The notes under the pieces: generated by a model | What the model was told of the DNA's origin: nothing | The model's input: the letters and a program-made list of their open reading frames with translations, nothing else | The model's database searches: none | Position numbers and translations under genes: made by a program | Assembly (NCBI GenBank): GCA_002343505.1 | Contig: DDQZ01000019.1 | Location: 1-64,000, forward strand | Source of the DNA: Verrucomicrobiaceae bacterium UBA2429 | GTDB taxonomy: Bacteria; Verrucomicrobiota; Verrucomicrobiia; Verrucomicrobiales; Verrucomicrobiaceae | Direction: 5' to 3' | Length of the DNA: 64,000 nucleotides | Part shown: piece by piece, positions 43,306-50,318 of the stretch | How positions within the stretch are numbered: the stretch's first letter is position 1 | How the letters are laid out: every line of letters starts with the position of its first letter

Positions 43306-44060
43306 TGAAGGCTATCATCATCGCGGCAGGCCGCGGACGCCGGCTCATGCCCACCACCGCCGACTCGCCGAAATGCTATGCCGAGATTCATGGCAAACGC
43401 ATGCTGGACCACGCGCTGGATGCCTTTGCGGGCGCGGGCGTCACGGATGTGTGCTTCATCGGCGGCTATCAGATCGACAAGGTGCGCGCCGACTACCCGC
43501 GCTTCACCTTCCGTCACAATCAGGACTGGGAGAACAACAACATTCTGCTCAGCCTCATGCACGCGGAGGATCTCATGGACGAGGGCTTCATCTGCTCCTA
43601 CTCGGACATCCTTTTCACCAGCGATGTCGTGAAGGGCGTGCTGCATCATCCCGCCGACATCGCTTTGAGCGTCGATACTCAATGGCTCGACCGCTACCAG
43701 CACCGCTCACAACATCCGCCGGATGACGCGGAGAAGGTCATCGTGAGCAACGGCCGCGTCACACGCGTGCATCGCGGCATCCTGCCCGATGAAGCGTATG
43801 GCGAGTACACCGGCATCGCGAAATTCACGCCTGCCGGAGCCGCGAAGCTGCGCGAGCACTTCCATCAGGCGCGTGAGCAGTTCGCAGGCAAGCCCTTCCG
43901 CGAGGCCGTCGTCTTTGAGAAGGCGTATTTGATTCTCCTGCTCCAGCAAATGATCGAAGCCGGCATCCCCATGGCCCACAGCGACACACCCGGCCACTAC
44001 ATGGAGGTGGACACTCAGGAGGACTTCGAACTTGCCCGCAGGCACTGGCTGCGCGCGTGA
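43305..44060 (+). CDS. LicC-like sugar/choline-phosphate nucleotidyltransferase
   Basis: A 251-residue nucleotidyltransferase. The signature MKAIIIAAGRGRRLMPTTAD with DSPKCYAEIHGKRMLDHAL is the NTP-binding loop. The metal-binding aspartate is in the ICSYSDILF segment near residue 103, and HNQDWENNNILLSLMHA near 70 resembles the choline-phosphate cytidylyltransferase LicC and related enzymes. It would couple a phosphorylated small molecule to a nucleotide for cell-surface decoration. I start at ATG 43305, which overlaps the transporter stop by one base. Confidence 0.85.
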   Translation: MKAIIIAAGRGRRLMPTTADSPKCYAEIHGKRMLDHALDAFAGAGVTDVCFIGGYQIDKVRADYPRFTFRHNQDWENNNILLSLMHAEDLMDEGFICSYSDILFTSDVVKGVLHHPADIALSVDTQWLDRYQHRSQHPPDDAEKVIVSNGRVTRVHRGILPDEAYGEYTGIAKFTPAGAAKLREHFHQAREQFAGKPFREAVVFEKAYLILLLQQMIEAGIPMAHSDTPGHYMEVDTQEDFELARRHWLRA

Positions 44061-44290
44061 TGCATTTCAATTCCTGCGGCTTCGGAAGTGACTGTGGGGA
44101 TGGTTATCTTCGCCCGGAAGAAGTCGTCTCCTTGCTTCACGATCTGCTCTTTGATTTCAAGGAGCGCAGAACTGGCTTTGCCCCGCACCTCGGGGGCGGG
44201 GTCGTCTTTGAACATGACTTCAATGCTCGGCAGGATTGACTTTTCAAACATTCGCACCATCTCCTGATACACAGGATTGAGATACGGATA
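44061..44290 (-). pseudogene. Gene fragment cut by the IS element (3' part)
   Basis: Reading leftward from the IS end, a frame is open without a start. It opens YPYLNPVYQEMVRMFEKSIL, continues through IEVMFKDDPAPEVRGKASSA and runs to TIPTVTSEAAGIEMHHA; the frame stops at 44015 inside the convergent nucleotidyltransferase gene. Composition and charge pattern look like a real protein. It has no function I can name. If the IS (44291-45191) is removed with nothing else, this frame joins exactly to the fragment at 45192-45326, but a 2-base target duplication would break that join, so the two may also be from different genes. Confidence 0.55.
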
Positions 44291-44310
44291 AGAGCCTGTC
44301 CGGCAAATGT
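44291..44310 (+). repeat. Left terminal inverted repeat of the IS
   Basis: AGAGCCTGTCCGGCAAATGT, complementary to 45172-45191 over all 20 bases. The extra A at 44290 also pairs with T at 45192, so the exact boundary could be one base further out. Confidence 0.9.
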
Positions 44311-44342
44311 GACAAAAGCTGGAAAAGCTGTAAAGAAGGCGG

Positions 44343-44681
44343 ATGGGAAAAAACTATCCGAGTGATGTGAGCGACGAAGAGTGGGAGCTGGTCAAAGCGG
44401 ATCTGTGCGCCGAGGGCAAACCGCGAGGCAGGGGACGTGTCGCCAGCGAGGCATCCGCGCGAGCCTGCTTCAATGCCCTGCGCTACCTGCTGAAAACCGG
44501 CTGCCAGTGGCGCATGCTGCCCAAGGAATACCCGCCACGCTCGACGGTGCATGACGCCTTGGGCCGCTGGACGCGCAACGGCACGCTGGAGCGCATCAAC
44601 GCCCGGCAGACGCGGCAACGGCGTGAGCGGGTAAAACAAACGCGCGGCCCAGCGCGGCGGTCCTCGACAGCCAGAGCGTGA
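44343..44681 (+). CDS. IS5-family transposase, first frame (OrfA)
   Basis: A 112-residue N-terminal transposase part (DUF4096-like). It begins MGKNYPSDVSDEEWELVKAD and contains the helix-turn-helix-type region ALRYLLKTGCQWRMLPKEYP with RSTVHDALGRW, characteristic of IS427-type OrfA. It overlaps the second frame at GTGA. A run of four A at 44633-44636 (GTA AAA) allows a -1 slip that would join it to the second frame as one transposase, the usual way this group makes its enzyme. Confidence 0.9.
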   Translation: MGKNYPSDVSDEEWELVKADLCAEGKPRGRGRVASEASARACFNALRYLLKTGCQWRMLPKEYPPRSTVHDALGRWTRNGTLERINARQTRQRRERVKQTRGPARRSSTARA

Positions 44682-45160
44682 AATGCGCCGACACGGTGGG
44701 CCATGCCGGCAGCGGGTATGACGCGGGCAAAAAGATCAAGGGCCGCAAACGCCACATCCTCACCGACACACAGGGGCTGCTGCCGGGCGTCACCGTCACA
44801 CCCGCCAGCGTGCAGGATCGCGACGGCGCCAGGGTGGTGTGCAGCGTTTTCTGCCATCAGTGGCGGCGGCTGGAAGTCATTTTTGCCGATGGCGGCTACG
44901 CTGGAAAGCTCGAAGGCTTCATCACGCGGGCGGCGGCAGGCTGGGGACATGCGCAAGGCCTGCGCCTGGAGATCGTCAGACGCAGCGAGCAGGCCAAAGG
45001 TTTTGTGCTGCTGGCAAAACGCTGGGTGGTCGAGCGCACCTTCGGCTGGCTCATGAAGTGCCGCAGACTCAACCGCGACCAGGAACGCAATGCACGCCGT
45101 CACGAGTCCTTGATCTATCCGGCCATGATCAGCCTCAACTTGCGTGCGCTCTCAAAATAA
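44678..45160 (+). CDS. IS5-family transposase, catalytic frame (OrfB)
   Basis: The DDE catalytic part. The frame is open upstream of the nominal GTG start, and the first catalytic aspartate is in that upstream part (SAAVLDSQSVK, about 44651-44680). The protein is therefore probably made only as a frameshift fusion with OrfA. The second aspartate is in VIFADGGYAGKLEGF and the glutamate in KRWVVERTFGWLMKCRRLNR. The C terminus SLNLRALSK is complete. With both ends intact, activity is plausible. Confidence 0.9.
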   Translation: MKCADTVGHAGSGYDAGKKIKGRKRHILTDTQGLLPGVTVTPASVQDRDGARVVCSVFCHQWRRLEVIFADGGYAGKLEGFITRAAAGWGHAQGLRLEIVRRSEQAKGFVLLAKRWVVERTFGWLMKCRRLNRDQERNARRHESLIYPAMISLNLRALSK

Positions 45161-45171
45161 TGCCCTTTCAA

Positions 45172-45191
45172 ACATTTGCCGGACAGGCTCT
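45172..45191 (-). repeat. Right terminal inverted repeat of the IS
   Basis: ACATTTGCCGGACAGGCTCT on the plus strand, the reverse complement of the left end. It begins 12 bases after the transposase stop codon at 45160. Confidence 0.9.
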
Positions 45192-45326
45192 TAAACTCAG
45201 TGCTACAATGAATGCGGCTGACTGAAGAGTAATGAACCAGGCAAACGCTCGTGGAAGCCCGGCTCGAAGGACGCCAAAGCCGGGGACGAGCAAGCTGAGC
45301 AGCACGCCAAGCCTGCGACGCTTCAT
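45192..45326 (-). pseudogene. Gene fragment cut by the IS element (5' part)
   Basis: ATG at 45326 opens 45 codons that end exactly at the IS: MKRRRLGVLLSLLVPGFGVL, then RAGLPRAFAWFITLQSAAFI and VALSL. Two hydrophobic segments with the LLSLLVPGFG motif resemble small membrane proteins often encoded beside signal peptidases. It follows the signal-peptidase-like gene by 72 bases on the same strand. The rest of the gene is lost or lies beyond the IS at 44061-44290. Confidence 0.65.
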
Positions 45327-45398
45327 GGGAGTTGGGGGAGACGCGCACATGAGTTTACTGAAAGCAGACGTCAGGCATCTGCCTCTCTGCGTTCGGGA

Positions 45399-45947
45399 TC
45401 ATAATTTTTTGCCTATGATCGAAGAAAAAGAAATCGTGCCAAAGTATCGGCTGTCGCGTGCGTCAAACCGGTTGTCACCCATCACGAAGAACTGGTCAGA
45501 TGGCACTTTGAGTGAAACATCGGGAGGTGTGTGAAGTGGAGACGTTTCGAAGGCGACCTCGTATGAGGCCTCCCCTATCTGTTCTCTATACACAGTTTTG
45601 CCGTCTGCATCGCGAACGCGCTGCCGCTGGACGGTCTGACCATTGACGGTGAGGGATTCGCCAGTTGCCACCACCGACTCGCCGGGCAGCCCAATGACTC
45701 TCCAGATGTAATTGTAGCGTTGCCCATTCTCCTCGTGGATGAATACAATGATGTCGCCGCGCTCGACGCCTGCCGGGTCTGAGTAGGCATGACGCGCGGC
45801 AAAGACTCTGCTGCCAGCGGGCAAGCCCGGATACATGCCATTCTGCGGGATGCGGTAAAAGCCGACAAAAAATGTTTTCGCGATCAGAGAAACCAGCGCG
45901 ATTGCAATGACGATGGCAGTGACAATTTTTTTCGACGGGGAGGTCAT
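45399..45947 (-). CDS. Signal peptidase I-like protein lacking catalytic residues
   Basis: A 182-residue member of peptidase family S26 with an N-terminal membrane helix (KIVTAIVIAIALVSLIAKTF). The fold motifs are present: RGDIIVFIH, RVIGLPGE and VMGDNRFDARDSRYFG. The nucleophile position, normally Ser before Met in the S-M-x-P motif, reads NGMYPGLPAGS, so Ser is Gly. The general base, normally Lys before R in KRVIGLPG, is Trp (IWRVIGLPG). It should therefore not cleave preproteins by the usual Ser/Lys mechanism. It may bind or scaffold instead. The downstream gene is cut by an IS. Confidence 0.85.
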   Translation of the reverse strand: MTSPSKKIVTAIVIAIALVSLIAKTFFVGFYRIPQNGMYPGLPAGSRVFAARHAYSDPAGVERGDIIVFIHEENGQRYNYIWRVIGLPGESVVATGESLTVNGQTVQRQRVRDADGKTVYREQIGEASYEVAFETSPLHTPPDVSLKVPSDQFFVMGDNRFDARDSRYFGTISFSSIIGKKL

Positions 45948-46096
45948 GTGACAAGCGTTTTGAAGTTAATATTGATCAGGAATGGCGTCATTTATGCATT
46001 GCGTCACGATGATTTGTGAAATCCTTAGCGTCTTTTCGTCCCTCCATTGAAAATGACAGGATTGCGCTGCTTTTGGTGACTGAGAAGGCCGGGGGC

Positions 46097-46654
46097 TCAC
46101 ACCCGCAGGCAGGCGCGGAAGCCGCGCGAGCTGTAGTAGGATTCGGCGCCGTTGTGGTAGAAGAAGACGCGGCCGTAGCGGGAGTCGCCAAAGAGGGCGC
46201 CGCCGAGTTTTCTCATGCCGGGCGGGGTGAGCACCCAGCTTGAGGTTTTGGTGTCGAAGGGTCCGAGCTGCTGGAGGGCGAGATACTGCGCCTCGGACAA
46301 AACCTCCACGCCCATCCCGGCGGCGAGATCGAGCGCGCTGCCGGCGGGCTTGTGCTCCTTGCGCGCGTCCAGCGCGGCGCGGTCATAACACAGGCTGCGG
46401 CGGCCTTTGGGGCTTTCGGGGGAGCAATCGCAGAAGAGGATTTCGCCTGTCGCCTCGTCGCGGCCGGTCACATCCGGTTCGCCGCCGGTTCGTTCCATTT
46501 CAGCCAGGGTCCACAGCCTGTCAGGCCTGGCTTCGAGCCTTTGCCGAACTGCCGCCCACTCGATGCCTTGATGGCGTTGCGGGTTCTTGTCGAAGCGCTC
46601 TTGCAGGACGTTGAGAAAAGCGCCGCGCTCTTTTTTCGGAAGTTCCTTTTTCAT
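46097..46654 (-). CDS. DUF4256-domain protein
   Basis: A 185-residue cytoplasmic protein that matches DUF4256 over its full length, seen from NPQRHQGIEWAAVRQRLEA, MERTGGEPDVTG, FCDCSPESPKGRRSLCYDR and the C-terminal LGGALFGDSRYGRVFFYHNG with SSRGFRACLRV. The function of the family is unknown. The start ATG at 46654 overlaps the stop of a 49-codon frame (ATGA), which itself overlaps the sialidase gene upstream, forming a tight chain. Confidence 0.88.
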   Translation of the reverse strand: MKKELPKKERGAFLNVLQERFDKNPQRHQGIEWAAVRQRLEARPDRLWTLAEMERTGGEPDVTGRDEATGEILFCDCSPESPKGRRSLCYDRAALDARKEHKPAGSALDLAAGMGVEVLSEAQYLALQQLGPFDTKTSSWVLTPPGMRKLGGALFGDSRYGRVFFYHNGAESYYSSRGFRACLRV

Positions 46655-46800
46655 GGGGTGATAAACCCCTGTTTCGAAAAGAACGCATCCATCATTTTCA
46701 GTGCCTCCGCATGAAGCCGGGCGTCCTTGAACATGCATGTGTGGACGGCTCCGGGTGGTGAGACAAACTCAATGTGATTGACCCGGAGCGTTGGTTTCAT
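46651..46800 (-). CDS. 49-residue frame resembling the C terminus of an alpha/beta hydrolase
   Basis: ATG at 46800 overlaps the sialidase stop, and the TGA at 46653-46651 overlaps the DUF4256 start. The product contains FVSPPGAVHTCMFKDARLHA and ALKMMDAFFSKQGF. This looks like the last 35 or so residues of an esterase/lipase-type hydrolase, with the histidine of GAVH in the place of the catalytic His. It has no core domain, so it is probably a remnant of a lost gene kept in the operon chain, or a small coupling peptide. Homology is by eye only. Confidence 0.5.
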   Translation of the reverse strand: MKPTLRVNHIEFVSPPGAVHTCMFKDARLHAEALKMMDAFFSKQGFITP

Positions 46801-49800
46801 TCCTTGCGCAAGCCGGGTGCATAGGCTGGCAGTGGCCTGGCCGTGGCGGCGGTGGTTGTTTTGCCCGCAGCCGTCTTCGCGAGGTTCGTCCTGGTGGGCA
46901 GTCGCGCCAGAGCATCTTCACGGACTGTCAAATGCAGCACCCGCTGCCAGCGGTGCGGGATGATCAGATGCACGCGGCCTTCATCCATAAAAACATCAAT
47001 GTAGGAGCATTGATAGTTGGGGTTGGCCATGTCGAGGGACTCGGCCAGCGCGTTGGCGAAGAGGAAGCGGGGCTCGCTCCAAGTTTGCCCGTCGTCTTCC
47101 GACAGGGAGAGCCAGACTTCGGCACGGCTGACCCAGTCGTGCAACGAGCTGCGCATCCGCTTGCTTTTGGTGATGTCCGCTTCCGTGGGGTTGGGCATCT
47201 CCATCCATTTCGAGTGCGCCGTCTCGCAGACGGAACGCATCACCGCGCGGTTGTGGTGCAGCGCGATCAATGTCGTCTCATTGAGGCGCGCCATCATGGG
47301 CGGCGCGTCGGGCTGCACCAGGGGCATGCGCTTCGGCCCGCGCCATGTTTGGCCGTTGTCGGTGCTGCGCACCTCCCAGAGATGGCCTTCCGTGGTGCGT
47401 GCCACGGCCAGCACGCCGGCGCCTTGGAGACTGATCAATTGCAGCTCGTCGAGGGTGAAGGTGGACGGCACTTCGCTTTCATTGGCCTGAGGCAGGGTGA
47501 TGAGGGACCACGAGCGGCCGGGCTGGCCACGCAGGACGCGCCCGTGGTGGAAGCCCGCGAAGAGATCGCCGGCCGCGGTCTCGCTGGCGCTGATCGGGAT
47601 CACGCACAGGCCGCCGTAATGACGGCCAGTGTCCAGGCGCAGCACCTCGGGCTTGCTCCAGGTTTGGCCGTCGTCATCGGAGTGGCGCGAGCCGAAGACC
47701 CGGTGCTGCATCCGTCCATTGACCATGACATCCCGCAGGGACTCGAAGACGTGAAGGCGGTCGTTGCCAGCGGGCACCATGGGCAGCACGCCGTAGTGGG
47801 TGCCCTCGCCGAAGGGGTAAAAGGGGCGCTGCCAGGTGCGGCCCTGATCGCTGGAGCGATAGGCGGTCAGGAGGTTGCCGTTTTTGCGGAGGGTGTTGCC
47901 GTGGCTGCCATCGGGTATGAAAACGAGATAGTCGCCCTTGGGAGTCACCACGGCGCGCGTTTCGAAAAGCGTTTTGCTTTGCGAACGCGCGGTGTGGACA
48001 AGCTGGCCTTCGACGGATTGAGCCACAATCAGGCCCAGATCCCTGCGGAGGTTGCATTCCTCCGGCAGGTGGTCCGGCGTGAGACGGATGTCCCGGCCCA
48101 CGCAGACCGCGTCGGCCAGCGTGGTGTCATCGCTGCCAGCCACGGTGCTGCGCAGGACGAAGCGGCTCGCTGGCGCATTGAAGAGGTCATCAACGGTTGC
48201 CAGTTTGCGCAACTCATACTCCTTCAACCGCATCTCGAATCTTTTGCCCCGGCCGTTTTCGAATGACAAGGCCAGGACAGCGCCGCGTTCAGGACGCAGC
48301 GTGATCTTGCGGATGCCCGCGCCCTCGGAAGCGTCCACCAAGGCGGCGAGAAAGCGCGGCTCGCTCCAGGTGCGCCCGCTGTCCTTGGAGTAGGAAGACC
48401 AGAGCACGCGGGTGTTGTCGAAGCGCTGCCATTCCGGGCGGAAGGGAAAGTCCCCGCCGCCAAGACCGAGCATGATCTGACAGTTTTTGACCGAGAGCGG
48501 AAAAACGAGCGAGCCACCCGTGGTCTCGAGCGGTGTCAGGACTGACAAGTCTGCGGTGCCAGGATCCATTCGACCGGTGGTATCGGTGTCGCTGGCAGCA
48601 GTTGCGGCTGGCGGCGGAGCTGGCTGGCCGGCTGTGAGTTCGTATCCAAGGATGGATTCCTCGATCATCAGCCCCAGGTCCGAGTAAGTCTTGAGACCCA
48701 GAGGAGGTGCCGCAGGGTTCAACTCCCGGCCCGCAAGGGGGAAAGTTTCCATCAAAGGCACGCTCGCCGACTCTGAACCGGCCTGCTTTGCCAGGAGTTG
48801 CGCTTTCGTTGGCAGCGTCTTGAGCGCGGATTCCTTGATGGTGAGATGCAGCACCTGCTGCCAGCGGTGCGGCATGAAGAGGTGCATGACGCCGTCCTCG
48901 GTGAAGGCGTCGAGGTAGGAGCATTGCGAGTTGAAGCCGCTGACCTTGTGGACGGGCGCGACGGCGTTGGCGAGCACGAAGCGCGGTTCGCTCCAGGTGC
49001 GGCCTTCGTCGGTGGAGAGCGAGGCCCAGATTTCGCTGCGCATGCGCATCAGTTCCGAGTGGTCGTTGAGATCCCCGTGGTTCGTGGCAGGGACCTTGTT
49101 GTGATGAAAGGCGACGAGCGTCTTGCCATCGCTGAGCGGGAACAGCATCGGTGGCGCGTCGGGATGCACCAGCGTGCTCGGCGCGGGGTCGGTCCAGGTT
49201 TTGCCGTCGTCCTGGCTCCATGCGGTGAACAGATGCCCCTGCGGCGTGCGTGACATGAAGAGCACTTTGCCACCGCCGAGATTCAGCGGCCGGCCCTCGT
49301 CCATGCGATTGAAACCTGTGGCCTGCCAGCCTTTCGGCCTTGCTCCAGGCAGCACGCTCCACGATTTGCCCTTGTCTTCGCTGCGCAAAAGATACTGCCG
49401 CGTGGTGAACGGCTTCACCGACCAGTCGGCGAGATGCGAGCCAAGCAACCAGGTGCCCGCGTCTGTCTCCGTCATGCGCATGACGGACATGCCCATGAAG
49501 CCGGGATCGTTTACCGGCTCGATGAGACGCACGTCAGACCAGGTGTGACCGTCGTCTTCGGAGGTGCGCCAGCCGATGGGAGCGTTTTCGCGTTTGCCGT
49601 CCTCCCAGGTCCATTTGCCGGGCACCGGTTGCGTGCCGAAACAGTGGATGGTTTGCGTGCCGCGCGGGGTCAGCGGGATGAAGCCGTGCTGGCCATAGGG
49701 GATGTCGTAGGCCACGGCGGGCTTGCTCCATGTTTTGCCTTTGTCGGTGGATCGGCATGCCATCATGGAGTTGATCTTCTCGCCCTTGCTCTTCGCGTAG

Positions 49801-50072
49801 TGATCGCCCTCGGGAAACATGAGCAGATAGTCGCCCCTCGGGGTGATGGTGGCACGGGTTTCAAGGATGCGCGTCTGGGTGCGATGCACGACCCGGCCTT
49901 GGACAGCCTCGACGGTGAGCAAGCCCGTGTGCTTGTCGAGCACGAGACCCTTGGGCGGTGATTTGGCGCTGATCTCGATGCCATTCACGACGACGACATC
50001 CATGAGTGGCAAAGGTTCAAGCGCGTGAGCCGCTGCAATGGCAAGCAGTGGGGCAAAGAAAATCTGATTCAT
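46797..50072 (-). CDS. Exported protein with two tandem sialidase-like beta-propellers
   Basis: A 1091-residue exported protein; the signal peptide is MNQIFFAPLLAIAAAHA. It consists of two homologous halves of about 520 residues, each with several Asp-box (BNR) repeats. Examples are STDKGKTWSKP, SEDDGHTWSD, SQDDGKTWTDP and STDEGRTWSEP in the first half, and SKDSGRTWSEP, SSDQGRTWQRP, STDNGQTWRGP and SEDDGQTWSEP in the second. The halves share phrases such as PQWQRVLHLT-like HRWQQVLHLT/HRWQRVLHLT. Sialidase (neuraminidase)-type hydrolysis of surface glycans is likely. I use ATG 50072, where the signal peptide begins; the open frame extends above without a match. Confidence 0.85.
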   Translation of the reverse strand: MNQIFFAPLLAIAAAHALEPLPLMDVVVVNGIEISAKSPPKGLVLDKHTGLLTVEAVQGRVVHRTQTRILETRATITPRGDYLLMFPEGDHYAKSKGEKINSMMACRSTDKGKTWSKPAVAYDIPYGQHGFIPLTPRGTQTIHCFGTQPVPGKWTWEDGKRENAPIGWRTSEDDGHTWSDVRLIEPVNDPGFMGMSVMRMTETDAGTWLLGSHLADWSVKPFTTRQYLLRSEDKGKSWSVLPGARPKGWQATGFNRMDEGRPLNLGGGKVLFMSRTPQGHLFTAWSQDDGKTWTDPAPSTLVHPDAPPMLFPLSDGKTLVAFHHNKVPATNHGDLNDHSELMRMRSEIWASLSTDEGRTWSEPRFVLANAVAPVHKVSGFNSQCSYLDAFTEDGVMHLFMPHRWQQVLHLTIKESALKTLPTKAQLLAKQAGSESASVPLMETFPLAGRELNPAAPPLGLKTYSDLGLMIEESILGYELTAGQPAPPPAATAASDTDTTGRMDPGTADLSVLTPLETTGGSLVFPLSVKNCQIMLGLGGGDFPFRPEWQRFDNTRVLWSSYSKDSGRTWSEPRFLAALVDASEGAGIRKITLRPERGAVLALSFENGRGKRFEMRLKEYELRKLATVDDLFNAPASRFVLRSTVAGSDDTTLADAVCVGRDIRLTPDHLPEECNLRRDLGLIVAQSVEGQLVHTARSQSKTLFETRAVVTPKGDYLVFIPDGSHGNTLRKNGNLLTAYRSSDQGRTWQRPFYPFGEGTHYGVLPMVPAGNDRLHVFESLRDVMVNGRMQHRVFGSRHSDDDGQTWSKPEVLRLDTGRHYGGLCVIPISASETAAGDLFAGFHHGRVLRGQPGRSWSLITLPQANESEVPSTFTLDELQLISLQGAGVLAVARTTEGHLWEVRSTDNGQTWRGPKRMPLVQPDAPPMMARLNETTLIALHHNRAVMRSVCETAHSKWMEMPNPTEADITKSKRMRSSLHDWVSRAEVWLSLSEDDGQTWSEPRFLFANALAESLDMANPNYQCSYIDVFMDEGRVHLIIPHRWQRVLHLTVREDALARLPTRTNLAKTAAGKTTTAATARPLPAYAPGLRKE

Positions 50073-50111
50073 GTCTTCAAGACGCGCCGCGAAGTCGCAT
50101 GTTGCTTGGTC

Positions 50112-50132
50112 AATACAGATGACCTGTCTGTA
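50112..50132. promoter_or_regulatory. Inverted repeat in the sialidase / PQQ-propeller divergent promoter
   Basis: ATACAGA at 50112-50118 and TCTGTAT at 50126-50132 form a 7-base inverted repeat with a 7-base spacer, 40 bases upstream of the sialidase start and 190 bases upstream of the PQQ-propeller gene. It has the size of a dimeric regulator site. No regulator gene is adjacent. Confidence 0.4.
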
Positions 50133-50318
50133 TGATGCCGCTGGTATTGAGGGGTCTCTCAGCTCGGAGGCTGAAGCATGGGAGATGTGTCCAGATGTCG
50201 GGAGGCATGCCACCTGGAAGGGTTCAGGTCGTTGCATGGCATGGACGATATGTGCCCAACTCAGAAAAAACTCCTTTCGCAAAGGAGCCGCTGCTGGCGG
50301 CGTTGTGCTTTGCCCATC

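Larger units (their letters stand above)
44291..45191 (+). mobile_element. IS5-family (IS427-group-like) insertion sequence, 901 bp
   Basis: Terminal inverted repeats match perfectly: AGAGCCTGTCCGGCAAATGT at 44291-44310, with its complement at 45172-45191. TA flanks both ends and may be the target duplication. Inside are two overlapping frames typical of the IS427 group, which together give a DDE transposase. All three catalytic residues and both ends are intact, so the element may still be mobile. It interrupts a minus-strand gene downstream of a signal-peptidase-like gene. Confidence 0.92.
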
